Source: Lutibacter sp. (GTDB lineage Bacteria; Bacteroidota; Bacteroidia; Flavobacteriales; Flavobacteriaceae). Taken from it: a stretch of 39,295 bases of DNA. The notes below the pieces were generated by a model, which ran no database searches, was not told the DNA's origin, and saw only the letters and a list, made by a program, of their open reading frames with translations. Location of the stretch: contig NZ_JABDRI010000106.1 in NCBI RefSeq assembly GCF_013041805.1, positions 1 through 39,295 on the forward strand, read 5' to 3'. The position numbers and the translations under genes were made by a program. Shown in pieces: positions 1-7,785 of the stretch. Position 1 is the first letter of the stretch, and the number at the start of each line of letters is the position of its first letter.

Positions 1-1318
1 TACTCATCCAATCTTCGTTTCCAAATATTAGAGCAGCAATAATAAAAATTGAAACACCTGCCATTACACTATGCACTAACATATGTAATGGTAATGTTGG
101 GCTTTGCCAAAAGTCACGTCCTTTTGCTTGAGCGAATAAAAATGCTGTATAAATAGCTAATAATATTGCGAAACCAGCAGTTACCCATAATAAAATAGTT
201 TCTCCAGCTTTAATTTCGAAGAATGTCATTGCTCCCCAAACTGTAACTAACAGTCCAAAAACAGTAATTGTGTAACCACCTTTAACTAACCAAGAATTCC
301 ATTGTGGACGGAATAAAACGTTTAAAAAACGATCTGGTCTATCTAAATCCATTACTAAGAATAATCCTGTTAATCCTAAAAATGATAATGAAATTCCAGC
401 TGACCATAATTTAGCAGTTAAAGAAACTTCATAACCTAACATAATTGCTAAAAACGGAATTAAAAATGCTCCTGCGGCAATTGCTTTTGTAAATACATAA
501 GCAGAAACTTCCCATCCCCATAAAATTCCTTTATCTGGTGTATCATAAACTCTTCGAGCTTTCCCGGATAATACGTCAATATAATTTGGATTTTTACTTT
601 CTGATTTTTGATAAGCCGCTTGAATATCATTATCTATTGTCATTTGTAACAAATCAACATCATCATTTGTATGCATCATTTTTTCAGCTGCTTTTGCAAA
701 ATGCCCAACTCCGCGAGCTTGAGAATTCCACAAACTTGGTCCAGATTTATCTGTAGCTTCAGGAATTAATGAAGAATCATCTCCATCTATATAAAATAAG
801 TTCGGATTTGTACCTTTTTCAGGTTTACGAACCTTCACTGCCTGACGAGCCAATAACTGTGAAATTTCAGTTCTAGGATTCTCCATATCACCAGCAATAA
901 TTGCATGCTCAGGACACACAGAAACACACGCCGGCTCTCTACCTACATCTACTCTGTGCGCGCAATAGTTACATTTTGCTGCGGTGCTAGTATCGGGATC
1001 AATATACAACGCATCATATGGACAAGCTTGCATACAAGACTTACAACCAATACAACGGTTATTATCAAAATCTACAATACCATCCTCACGAGTATATAAA
1101 GCCTCTACAGGACAAATTTCAACACAAGGTGCATCAGTACAATGATTACATCGCATGACGGAAAAAATTCTTCGCGTATCAGGAAACTCTCCTTTTTCTA
1201 CTTGTTTAACATAAGTTCTGTTAACTCCTACAGCAACATCGTGTTCCGACTTACAAGCTGTAGTACAAGCATGACAACCTATACACTTTCGATTGTCAAT
1301 TATAAAACCATACTTCAT
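1..1318 (-). CDS. Fused four-cluster [4Fe-4S] electron-transfer subunit and NrfD-type quinone-linked membrane subunit (C-terminus cut by window)
   Basis: I translated this from the ATG at 1316-1318. It is open for 439 codons to the window edge, so the C-terminus is missing. The first ~160 residues carry four cysteine groups of the DmsB/PsrB type: CIGCHACTTAC (C12, C15, C18, C22), CNHC..C..C, CIGCKSCMQAC and CNYC...C...C. A linker follows, and from about residue 265 there are several hydrophobic helices typical of NrfD/PsrC, including a DLDRPDRF motif. In this family the Fe-S part receives or delivers electrons to a molybdopterin subunit and NrfD exchanges them with quinone. B and C subunits are usually separate proteins, so the fusion is notable. 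The catalytic subunit should lie nearby but is not in the window. The neighbouring molybdopterin cofactor genes support a molybdoenzyme. The substrate cannot be read from this protein; a sulfur compound is my guess from the YeeE genes. Confidence 0.9.
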   Translation of the reverse strand, partial: MKYGFIIDNRKCIGCHACTTACKSEHDVAVGVNRTYVKQVEKGEFPDTRRIFSVMRCNHCTDAPCVEICPVEALYTREDGIVDFDNNRCIGCKSCMQACPYDALYIDPDTSTAAKCNYCAHRVDVGREPACVSVCPEHAIIAGDMENPRTEISQLLARQAVKVRKPEKGTNPNLFYIDGDDSSLIPEATDKSGPSLWNSQARGVGHFAKAAEKMMHTNDDVDLLQMTIDNDIQAAYQKSESKNPNYIDVLSGKARRVYDTPDKGILWGWEVSAYVFTKAIAAGAFLIPFLAIMLGYEVSLTAKLWSAGISLSFLGLTGLFLVMDLDRPDRFLNVLFRPQWNSWLVKGGYTITVFGLLVTVWGAMTFFEIKAGETILLWVTAGFAILLAIYTAFLFAQAKGRDFWQSPTLPLHMLVHSVMAGVSIFIIAALIFGNEDWMS

Positions 1319-1344
1319 ATTAATTTATAAAATTTTGAATTAAA

Positions 1345-1352
1345 CAAATTTA
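1345..1352 (-). promoter_or_regulatory. Possible -7 element for the Fe-S/NrfD gene
   Basis: On the minus strand this reads TAAATTTG, an exact match to the Bacteroidota -7 consensus TAnnTTTG, 27 bp before the start codon. No TTG lies at the usual 17-23 nt upstream, so the promoter may depend on an activator. An inverted repeat at 1396-1418 sits about 67 bp upstream of the expected transcription start. Confidence 0.35.
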
Positions 1353-1395
1353 GTTATTGGGAATATGCATTTTGTGATTAAGATTACATAACATA

Positions 1396-1418
1396 TTATT
1401 TAGAGTAATTCTAAATAA
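1396..1418. promoter_or_regulatory. Inverted repeat between the divergent Fe-S/NrfD and moaD genes; candidate operator
   Basis: The arms TTATTTAGA and TCTAAATAA are perfect 9-bp complements around a 5-nt centre (GTAAT). The repeat lies in the 154-bp divergent intergenic region, where a shared operator would be expected. The odd-length centre differs from the usual 5-4-5 Crp/Fnr site, and AT-rich DNA gives such repeats by chance, so function is uncertain. Confidence 0.35.
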
Positions 1419-1472
1419 AATATCATTTTTATTGTTAAATATATTACTTTTACGCCAAATTAATACATAATA

Positions 1473-1715
1473 ATGAATATTAATATTTTATTTTTTGGTA
1501 TTACTTCAGATTTTGTGGGAAAATCTAAAGTAAGTTACACTATTAATCAAAAATCAACTGTTAAAAACCTAAAAAAGGAGATAACAAATTTATATCCCAA
1601 CTTGAGCAATATCAAAGAATTCGCCATTGCGGTAAACGAGGAGTATGCACATGACGATTTAATACTAAATGATGGTGATGTAGTTGCAATTATCCCTCCT
1701 GTAAGTGGAGGTTAA
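1473..1715 (+). CDS. moaD: Molybdopterin synthase small (sulfur carrier) subunit MoaD
   Basis: An 80-residue ubiquitin-fold protein ending in PPVSGG. The C-terminal Gly-Gly is adenylated by MoeB and converted to a thiocarboxylate that supplies sulfur for the molybdopterin dithiolene in the MoaD-MoaE complex. The size is normal for the family and the PxSGG ending is the diagnostic feature. It is transcribed away from the Fe-S/NrfD gene and is the first of two molybdopterin synthase genes on this strand, with moaE about 350 bp downstream. Its stop codon overlaps that of the convergent DUF3817 gene by 4 nt (TTAA). ThiS-type sulfur carriers look similar, but the moaE neighbour and the cofactor cluster favour MoaD. 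Confidence 0.93.
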   Translation: MNINILFFGITSDFVGKSKVSYTINQKSTVKNLKKEITNLYPNLSNIKEFAIAVNEEYAHDDLILNDGDVVAIIPPVSGG

Positions 1716-1987
1716 TTTTTTAAATATTTTTGATCAATGTAAAATGTTCCAAAAGGAATTACAGATGCAATTATAACGAGCCAAAAGGTTTTAGAATTCC
1801 ATTTTAATTCGAATTTTAAAAGAAGTGCAAATGTTATATAAATTAAAAATAATATTCCATGTGGCATTCCAAGCATTTTTACAAAAACATCGTTCTGTGC
1901 ATAATATTTTAAAGGAGTTGCGATAAATAATAACAATATAAAAGAAATCCCTTCTAACAAACTAACTATTCTAAATGCCTTTTTCAT
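1712..1987 (-). CDS. Small DUF3817-type membrane protein
   Basis: A 91-residue protein with about three hydrophobic segments: residues ~7-25, ~43-60 and ~67-83. The N-terminal FRIVSLLEGISF and the central GMPHGILFLIY are the conserved features of DUF3817 integral membrane proteins, whose function is unknown. It lies convergent to moaD with overlapping stop codons and is divergent from moaE. It therefore sits on the opposite strand inside the molybdopterin genes, and nothing in the sequence ties it to that pathway. The family call rests on motif recognition and hydrophobicity. Confidence 0.75.
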   Translation of the reverse strand: MKKAFRIVSLLEGISFILLLFIATPLKYYAQNDVFVKMLGMPHGILFLIYITFALLLKFELKWNSKTFWLVIIASVIPFGTFYIDQKYLKN

Positions 1988-2010
1988 TTGATTTACTTAA
2001 ATTAAATATT

Positions 2011-2043
2011 TTGCGAAAATAGCCTTTAGATTTGTTAAATTTG
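2011..2043 (+). promoter_or_regulatory. Bacteroidota-type promoter of moaE
   Basis: TTG at 2011-2013, a 22-nt spacer, then TAAATTTG at 2036-2043, matching TTG-N17-23-TAnnTTTG. The expected transcription start is near 2048, giving a leader of about 14 nt before the moaE ATG at 2062. This would let moaE be transcribed independently of moaD. Confidence 0.65.
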
Positions 2044-2061
2044 CCAAATAATAGTTAAAAA

Positions 2062-2487
2062 ATGGATCAAAAAACATCTATAAAAGTAACCTCAGAAAAA
2101 TTAGATTTACAAGACTGCACTAGTTTTGTTGAAGATGAATCTTGTGGTGGAATTGTAACATTTATTGGTACTGTTAGAAATGCTACCGAAAACAGAACTG
2201 TTACTTTATTAGATTTTAGTGGGTATGAGACGATGGCAGTGAAAGAGATGCAAAAAATTGCTGATAAAGCTTTACAAAAATTTCCAATTTATAAAATTGC
2301 TATACATCATGCTGTTGGAAAATTAAAAATTGGTGAAATTCCAGTAATTATTGCAGTTTCATCAGCACATAGAAAAGCCTCTTTTGAAGCTTGCGAATTT
2401 GCTATTGATACTTTAAAAGAAACGGTTCCTATTTGGAAAAAAGAACATTTTGAAGATGGTGAAGTTTGGGTAAATTCACATCCTTAA
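2062..2487 (+). CDS. moaE: Molybdopterin synthase catalytic subunit MoaE
   Basis: A 141-residue protein with the full set of MoaE signatures: GGIVTFIGTVRN near residue 29, HAVGKLKIGE, VSSAHRKASFEACEFAID, and PIWKKEHFEDG near the end, which carries the catalytic lysine region. MoaE accepts sulfur from thiocarboxylated MoaD and turns cyclic pyranopterin monophosphate into molybdopterin in the cytoplasm. Its length is normal. It has its own likely promoter (2011-2043). The stop codon overlaps that of the convergent MutS-like gene by 4 nt, the same TTAA arrangement as moaD with its convergent neighbour. Confidence 0.96.
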   Translation: MDQKTSIKVTSEKLDLQDCTSFVEDESCGGIVTFIGTVRNATENRTVTLLDFSGYETMAVKEMQKIADKALQKFPIYKIAIHHAVGKLKIGEIPVIIAVSSAHRKASFEACEFAIDTLKETVPIWKKEHFEDGEVWVNSHP

Positions 2488-4253
2488 ATAATTTTCATTT
2501 TTTTTAATAAAAAAGAAGCGTTCATATTTTTACAAATACCGTTTTTTAATTGGTAGTCAAAATTTAATTCGTCGTTTATAATTTCAGCATCAAAATAGTA
2601 GTTTTTAACTTCATTCAATTCATTTTCAATTTCACATAAACTTAAATCGTGGGTAGCTATAATTCCAGTAGATTTTGAATTTACTAACTTTTGAACAAAC
2701 TTTTTAGATCCAATAGCTTTATCTGTACTATTTGTGCCTTTTAGAATTTCATCTAAAATGATAAAATATTCCTTCGTTTTAATTTGATCAACTATAAATT
2801 TTAATCGTTTTAATTCAGAAAAGAAATACGATTCATTATCAGCTAAAGAATCAGAAGTACGCATACTTGTAATTAATTTTATTGGAGTGTATTTGAATAC
2901 TGATGCACAAACTGGCAAACCTATATTTCCCATAACAATGGCAAGCGAAACAGTTCTTAAAAAAGTACTTTTCCCAGCCATGTTTGCGCCCGTAATTATA
3001 AAAAATTGATGATTCTCAATTGAAAAATTATTATCAACTCTTTGTGATTCTTTTAATAACGGATGTCCCAAATTTTTTGAAGTAATTACTTGTTTATTTT
3101 TATGAATCTCAGGATAAACATAACTTGGGTGGTTGTATGCAAAGTTTGCTAAAGAATTTTGAGCATCAAAAAAAGCAATAACTTTAAACCAATTTTCTAC
3201 TTTTCCTTTATACGCACCTATCCATTTTTCCACATTGTAAACTTGCTGTAAATCTCGCAGCAAAAAAGCATTTCCAAAAACAGCAACTATTAAATTATTA
3301 CGCTGATCAAAAGCATCTAATGCTTTAGAGAATTTAGCAAATATAGTAGAGGCTTTTTGAGACACTGTTTGTATTTCTTGCTGTTTTTCCTTTAAAATTA
3401 GTGAAGAAAAGGTAGTCGACTCAATTTCATTCAATAATTTATGATACTGCTTAAACGTATCTTTTGCATTACTTGAATCCGTGTATAATTCATTTACTTT
3501 CTTGTGATATACTCCTGAAATTCCTAACCCAAGAAAAAACCAAATTAATAAAACTTGTTCTGCAATACTATTCATACCAACAAGTACAATTAATGCAACA
3601 GAAATAGTTGAAAATACTGTTGGCAAAAAAGCTATAAATTTTGGAAAAACAGATTTATAATTATGAATCCAATTAATAATTTCATCAGCCGGATGTTCAA
3701 CTTTTACCAAACTAGCAAGAGCTGAAAACTGTTGTCTCCATTTTGGTTTTTGACTTAATTCTTTAATTGCATTTTGTCTTTCAACAATATATGAAATATC
3801 ATTATTTGTTAATCTTTTAACAAACTCCTGTTTGCCTTCATTTGTAGCTGTTCTATTACAATATTGAAAAAAAGACCCTTTTCCAAACAAATCAATATCA
3901 TAACTAAAAGCATGTGTTGGTTCAATAAATTCATTTCCTGCATTGAACGAAAAATAATCTCTATTTAAAACTTTTATTTCTGTTTTGTTTATTTCAATTA
4001 ACGCTTTGTTAAGATTACTTTTGTATTGCAAATTAACATGCCTTTTTATTAAAAATATAAATGAAACTATCCATAAAACAACTATAAAAATCACAATTTT
4101 AATTGTTCCGAAAAAGAAATAAACACCAAAAATTGCACTTAAAAAAATAAAGAGACGTAATGAACTAGAAATAGCTAATTGCTTTTTTAATGTTTTTAAT
4201 TCTTGCTCAAAAAATGATTTCTGAGTGCTATAAAATTCTTCTAGATTTTGCAT
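2484..4253 (-). CDS. Membrane-anchored MutS-like ATPase (MutS domain V family)
   Basis: A 589-residue protein. The C-terminal part is a clear MutS-family ATPase: Walker A GANMAGKST at about 422-430, a DSLADNESYFFSELKRL segment, Walker B FIILDE at about 497-502, then ILKGTNSTDKA and an ATHD motif. The N-terminal mismatch-recognition domain of true MutS is absent. Instead there are two predicted membrane helices at ~29-70 and two more at ~205-250, so this is not classical mismatch repair. Such MutS-related membrane proteins are common in Bacteroidota and their role is unknown to me. Its start codon directly follows the stop of the moeB-like gene with no gap, so it is the last gene of the molybdopterin operon. 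The placement may be incidental co-transcription. Confidence 0.88.
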   Translation of the reverse strand: MQNLEEFYSTQKSFFEQELKTLKKQLAISSSLRLFIFLSAIFGVYFFFGTIKIVIFIVVLWIVSFIFLIKRHVNLQYKSNLNKALIEINKTEIKVLNRDYFSFNAGNEFIEPTHAFSYDIDLFGKGSFFQYCNRTATNEGKQEFVKRLTNNDISYIVERQNAIKELSQKPKWRQQFSALASLVKVEHPADEIINWIHNYKSVFPKFIAFLPTVFSTISVALIVLVGMNSIAEQVLLIWFFLGLGISGVYHKKVNELYTDSSNAKDTFKQYHKLLNEIESTTFSSLILKEKQQEIQTVSQKASTIFAKFSKALDAFDQRNNLIVAVFGNAFLLRDLQQVYNVEKWIGAYKGKVENWFKVIAFFDAQNSLANFAYNHPSYVYPEIHKNKQVITSKNLGHPLLKESQRVDNNFSIENHQFFIITGANMAGKSTFLRTVSLAIVMGNIGLPVCASVFKYTPIKLITSMRTSDSLADNESYFFSELKRLKFIVDQIKTKEYFIILDEILKGTNSTDKAIGSKKFVQKLVNSKSTGIIATHDLSLCEIENELNEVKNYYFDAEIINDELNFDYQLKNGICKNMNASFLLKKMKII

Positions 4254-5333
4254 TTAATAATTGTCAATACCTTCATTTAGGCTAAAAATACTTAGACTAG
4301 GATATTTTGTTTTTAATTTAACTGTTACATCATAGCTTGTAATTCCTTTTTTACAAACAATAACATAATACTTATCAAAATTTGGAATAAATTCATCTAT
4401 ATTAAAAGTTTTATAAGGCATTTTTTGATGAACTTTAAAAGGAAGTTTAGAATCCTTATGATTTAAAACACTAATGATTTCAACTTTTTCATCTAACATT
4501 TTTTTCTTAAAGTCAGTAATTGAAATTGTTAAATCTGCTTCTTGAGTTGAACAAAAAGTTTCTAAATAATCTGATTCTGCAAATATGTCAGAAATATTTA
4601 ACGCATTATTTTTCTTTAATTTTAATTTAAATTGTGAATTTTCTAGCACATTATAAATTAACAATTGATTTGTTAATAGCTTCCCTGTTTTAGTAAGTAA
4701 TTTAACCACTTCATTTACTTGCAATAAAGCAATAATCCCAACAATCGGGTTTAAAGTTCCTGCTTCTTCACAATTAGGAATATCTGTAGCAATTATAGGA
4801 AATGCATCACGTAAATTACATGTAAAATCACCTTCGCCATTTAACACATTAAATGTAGCCACATATCCATCAAATTTGTATAACGAACCATATACTAATG
4901 GCTTTTTAGAAATCACACAAGCATCATTTATTAAATACTTAATTTGTAAATTATCTGTTCCGTCAACAACAACATCATAGTTTGAAATTAAGTCCAAAAT
5001 AGAATTTTTGCTGACCGCCTCATTGGTAAATGAAACTTTTGTAAAAGGCGCTCTTTTTTTTATTTCATTAGCTAGCACTGCCGCTTTTGGCTGCTTTATG
5101 TCTTCAACTTTAAAAAAAACTTGACGGTGTAAATTTGATATAGAAACAGTATCAAAATCAACCAAATGAAGCTCTCCAATACCGCTTGTAGCCAAGTAAA
5201 TTGCAATTGGGCTTCCTAAACCACCACAGCCAATAACTAATACTTTGGCTTTTTGCAATAAACCTTGACCTACTTCTCCTATTTCAGATAAAACTGTTTG
5301 ACGTTGAAAATATTCCTCTTTACTAAAGTCCAT
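4254..5333 (-). CDS. moeB: MoeB/ThiF-type sulfur-carrier adenylyltransferase with C-terminal rhodanese-like domain
   Basis: A 359-residue E1-like enzyme. The nucleotide-binding motif GCGGLGSP is at residues 35-42, followed by DFDTVSISNLHRQ and DGTDN, and the CEEAGT segment carries the conserved cysteine. It should adenylate the C-terminal glycine of MoaD (and perhaps ThiS). The last ~90 residues look like a rhodanese domain with a Cys in VCKKGITS, which could hand over sulfur. The paired CxxC zinc ligands of E. coli MoeB are not visible: the first pair has only one Cys (FTCNLRD) and the second pair is absent. It overlaps the DUF1835 gene by 1 nt and abuts the MutS-like gene, so it is in the same operon. 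ThiF or HesA are alternative names; the context favours MoeB. Confidence 0.88.
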   Translation of the reverse strand: MDFSKEEYFQRQTVLSEIGEVGQGLLQKAKVLVIGCGGLGSPIAIYLATSGIGELHLVDFDTVSISNLHRQVFFKVEDIKQPKAAVLANEIKKRAPFTKVSFTNEAVSKNSILDLISNYDVVVDGTDNLQIKYLINDACVISKKPLVYGSLYKFDGYVATFNVLNGEGDFTCNLRDAFPIIATDIPNCEEAGTLNPIVGIIALLQVNEVVKLLTKTGKLLTNQLLIYNVLENSQFKLKLKKNNALNISDIFAESDYLETFCSTQEADLTISITDFKKKMLDEKVEIISVLNHKDSKLPFKVHQKMPYKTFNIDEFIPNFDKYYVIVCKKGITSYDVTVKLKTKYPSLSIFSLNEGIDNY

Positions 5334-6169
5334 TATTGATTTATTTTAGCTAAACCTTTTTCATTTAAATAGTACTTATTATCATCAATAGTAAAGTACT
5401 TTTTTAACTTATTAATGTACAGATTATACTGTACATCTCCAAATCCATAAACGGTTTCCTTTTGTTGCCAAATTAATAGAGTATTTATAATTTCTTCTTT
5501 AGAAAGGGCATTAGATTTTAAAATTTCAAAAATTTTAGTTGAAATTTGATTCAGCCCATTTTTAGATGGAAACAATAACAAATGTTGATTAATCGCTGCC
5601 TGTAAATACTTGAATTTAGCACTTTTATTGAAGTTAAATTCATCTAATTTTTTGAAGTCGTTTTCCACATACAACTCCCAACTTTCTTTTGCAAATTCTA
5701 AGTTAGTTTTACTTAAAGCTATTTTTGTTTCATAAAGAGTTTCGAATCCTGAAGGTTTAAAATCAGTTAAAGATTGAAGCTTGTTTTTACCTTTCACTTC
5801 CCCTGTGCAAATTAAATAATAATTTGCTTTTTTTACATAGTTAGCTAATAAGTAAGTACATAATGCCATTAAATTCACTTGGCAAAACAAATCATATTCA
5901 AACCATAAAACAACCTCTTCGTAACCAGATAAATCTTCGAGTTTTACAATTTCTTTGATAGTTGTATCATAATATTCTAACCGACTAATTCTGAGCTCTT
6001 CCTCAAAAAAAGAATATCTATTAATCCAAAATTCATCACTTCCAACACTTTTATGAACAGGGCCTTCACACAACATTTCTCGCCAAATAATAACGTCTCC
6101 CTCTATTTTAGATTTTTCTAAAACTTGAGCAGTACTATCACCATTTAAAACGTGAATTGTTTTACTCAT
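5333..6169 (-). CDS. DUF1835 domain protein of unknown function
   Basis: A 278-residue soluble protein. The N-terminus (IHVLNGDSTAQVL, then a WREMLCEGP segment and a VVLWFEYDLFCQ motif) fits the DUF1835 family, a domain with conserved HxxxGDS, WxD/E and WFE features. The C-terminal ~120 residues look like a helical/winged region. No catalytic function is established to my knowledge. It overlaps mobA by 8 nt and the moeB-like gene by 1 nt, so it is translated within the cofactor operon. Whether it takes part in cofactor synthesis cannot be told from sequence. Confidence 0.78.
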   Translation of the reverse strand: MSKTIHVLNGDSTAQVLEKSKIEGDVIIWREMLCEGPVHKSVGSDEFWINRYSFFEEELRISRLEYYDTTIKEIVKLEDLSGYEEVVLWFEYDLFCQVNLMALCTYLLANYVKKANYYLICTGEVKGKNKLQSLTDFKPSGFETLYETKIALSKTNLEFAKESWELYVENDFKKLDEFNFNKSAKFKYLQAAINQHLLLFPSKNGLNQISTKIFEILKSNALSKEEIINTLLIWQQKETVYGFGDVQYNLYINKLKKYFTIDDNKYYLNEKGLAKINQ

Positions 6170-7274
6170 TTATTTCTTTATGAGCGGCTTTAAATTCTTC
6201 AGGAGTATTAATATTTCTTATAAAATTATCGTCTACTTCAATAATTTCAACATCAGAATTTATCAATACTTTTCGTGGGCAGGAATAACCTTGCGCCAAA
6301 TAATTTAACAGTAACGTATAACTTTTAGGCTCCCAAATAGTCACTAATGGTTCAGGAAATTGCTTATCAATTCCTTTAATAGAAGTGGCAGCTTTTGACG
6401 GATTTCTATGCTTTAATAGCAATTGAATAATCTCATCATTTACAAAAGGTAAATCTGTTGCAATTACCAACCAAGCAACATCTGGATTTTCTTGAAACGC
6501 TGAGCAAATTGCTCCAAAAGGTCCAAGACCAACAAACTTATCCGTAATTTTATTCTCAATTCCAATTTCTTGATCTTCTCTGACTGATAAAAATGTTTTT
6601 AAATGATTTTTCTCTAGTAACTCGATGGCAACATCACGCTGATTTTTACCGTAAAAATTCAGCGTACCTTTATCTGTTCCCATTCTGGTACTTTTACCTC
6701 CAGCTAATACTAAACCTTGAATTGGTGCAATTTTTTCTTTGATTAAATTTTCAATATGCTGAGAAATTTTATCAGTTTCATGGATATGATAACAGTGTAA
6801 ATTTTTAATTTGAGGATTCTTTTCTTCCAAAAAATCAAAAAACTCAACATCCTCCGTTAATTTTATAACGAATTGTATATGGTTCAATTGATCTAATCTT
6901 TTTAAAACTGAAGCTTCTTTATCTTTATCTAAAACCAAAATTTGCTTCGCTCCTTGGTAATGATTTCCGTTGATAAAAACATAATCGTATTGTGAAAACT
7001 GAACACGTTGATTGAATTTATTTACAGAACTATTCAAAGAACCATTTAAAGTACCTTTTGAATGAAATGTAAAAGTTTCAACAGTATTTAATAGAACATC
7101 TTTTGAATGCGACGCATCAAAATAAGCCAATTTATAAGTAGTTAAGTTCTTAGAAACTTCATTTACCAAATTTGAAATTACATCACATTTTGTACCAACA
7201 AAAGCAATTTCATTCGGAGCAAAATTATCATTATCTCTTAACTTTAATTTTGCATGTTTTTGATGTTTACCCAT
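6162..7274 (-). CDS. mobA: Molybdenum cofactor guanylyltransferase MobA with an N-terminal degenerate MobB-like domain
   Basis: About 370 residues from my preferred start at 7274 (MGKHQKHAKL). An in-frame ATG at 7307 would add 11 residues. The C-terminal ~190 residues are a MobA nucleotidyltransferase: GLVLAGGKSTRMGTDKG near residue 186, GPFGAI, and ATDLPFV as the metal-binding Asp motif. MobA attaches GMP to the molybdopterin cofactor to make the MGD form used by DMSO-reductase-family enzymes, which matches the four-cluster Fe-S subunit in the window. The first ~180 residues resemble a MobB-type P-loop domain, but the expected GxxxxGK(S/T) is replaced by GTKCDVISN, so GTP binding is doubtful. 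It overlaps moaC and the DUF1835 gene. Confidence 0.88.
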   Translation of the reverse strand: MGKHQKHAKLKLRDNDNFAPNEIAFVGTKCDVISNLVNEVSKNLTTYKLAYFDASHSKDVLLNTVETFTFHSKGTLNGSLNSSVNKFNQRVQFSQYDYVFINGNHYQGAKQILVLDKDKEASVLKRLDQLNHIQFVIKLTEDVEFFDFLEEKNPQIKNLHCYHIHETDKISQHIENLIKEKIAPIQGLVLAGGKSTRMGTDKGTLNFYGKNQRDVAIELLEKNHLKTFLSVREDQEIGIENKITDKFVGLGPFGAICSAFQENPDVAWLVIATDLPFVNDEIIQLLLKHRNPSKAATSIKGIDKQFPEPLVTIWEPKSYTLLLNYLAQGYSCPRKVLINSDVEIIEVDDNFIRNINTPEEFKAAHKEINE

Positions 7275-7746
7275 TTTTAATATCGCTTTTTCCTCCAGAT
7301 TTCTCAACCAATTTCACTTCCTTAATTACCATTTTTTGAGAGATAGATTTACACATATCATATACTGTTAATGCTGCAACATTTGCACCAGTGAGTGCTT
7401 CCATTTCAACACCTGTTTTCCCTTCAATTGAAACGGTACAAAAAATTTCTATATGTTCATTATCTATAATTTCAATGTCAATATCAACTCCATTAATTAA
7501 TAAAGGGTGACACATTGGAATTAACTCTGATGTTTTTTTAACCGCCTGAATACCAGCAATAATTGCTGTTTGAAAAACAGGTCCTTTCTTGGTTATTAAT
7601 TCCTTATTTTGAAAATGAGAAATAATTTCAGCACCCAAAAACATAGCAGCTTTTGCTGTAGCTTTTCGCTTTGTGATTTTTTTATCACCAACGTTTACCA
7701 TTTTTGGTGTGTTTTTTTCTCCTATATGTGTGAATTCATTTTCCAT
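7267..7746 (-). CDS. moaC: Cyclic pyranopterin monophosphate synthase MoaC
   Basis: About 159 residues from the ATG at 7746. An in-frame ATG at 7773 would add nine residues, but the shorter form starts MENEFTHIGE, as in known MoaC proteins. Conserved features are MVNVGDK near the N-terminus, IPMCHPL in the middle (active-site His) and GVEMEALTGANVAALTVYDM toward the end. With MoaA it converts GTP to cyclic pyranopterin monophosphate, the first step of the pathway. The length is typical. It lies just after moeA and overlaps mobA by 8 nt. Confidence 0.95.
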   Translation of the reverse strand: MENEFTHIGEKNTPKMVNVGDKKITKRKATAKAAMFLGAEIISHFQNKELITKKGPVFQTAIIAGIQAVKKTSELIPMCHPLLINGVDIDIEIIDNEHIEIFCTVSIEGKTGVEMEALTGANVAALTVYDMCKSISQKMVIKEVKLVEKSGGKSDIKNG

Positions 7747-7785
7747 ATGTGCTAGATTCTGAGTCAAATTCAAAATGACAAACTT

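Noticed and set aside
1-1318. Reading the Fe-S/NrfD fusion as an arsenate respiration (ArrB/C) protein because an arsenic operon is in the window
   Set aside because: The arsenic genes are 30 kb away, on a separate unit, and nothing in the fusion is specific for arsenate.
538-1330. Three plus-strand open frames of 62-72 residues opposite the Fe-S/NrfD gene
   Set aside because: They lie antisense to a protein with four intact cysteine clusters and clear membrane helices, and they show no family features.
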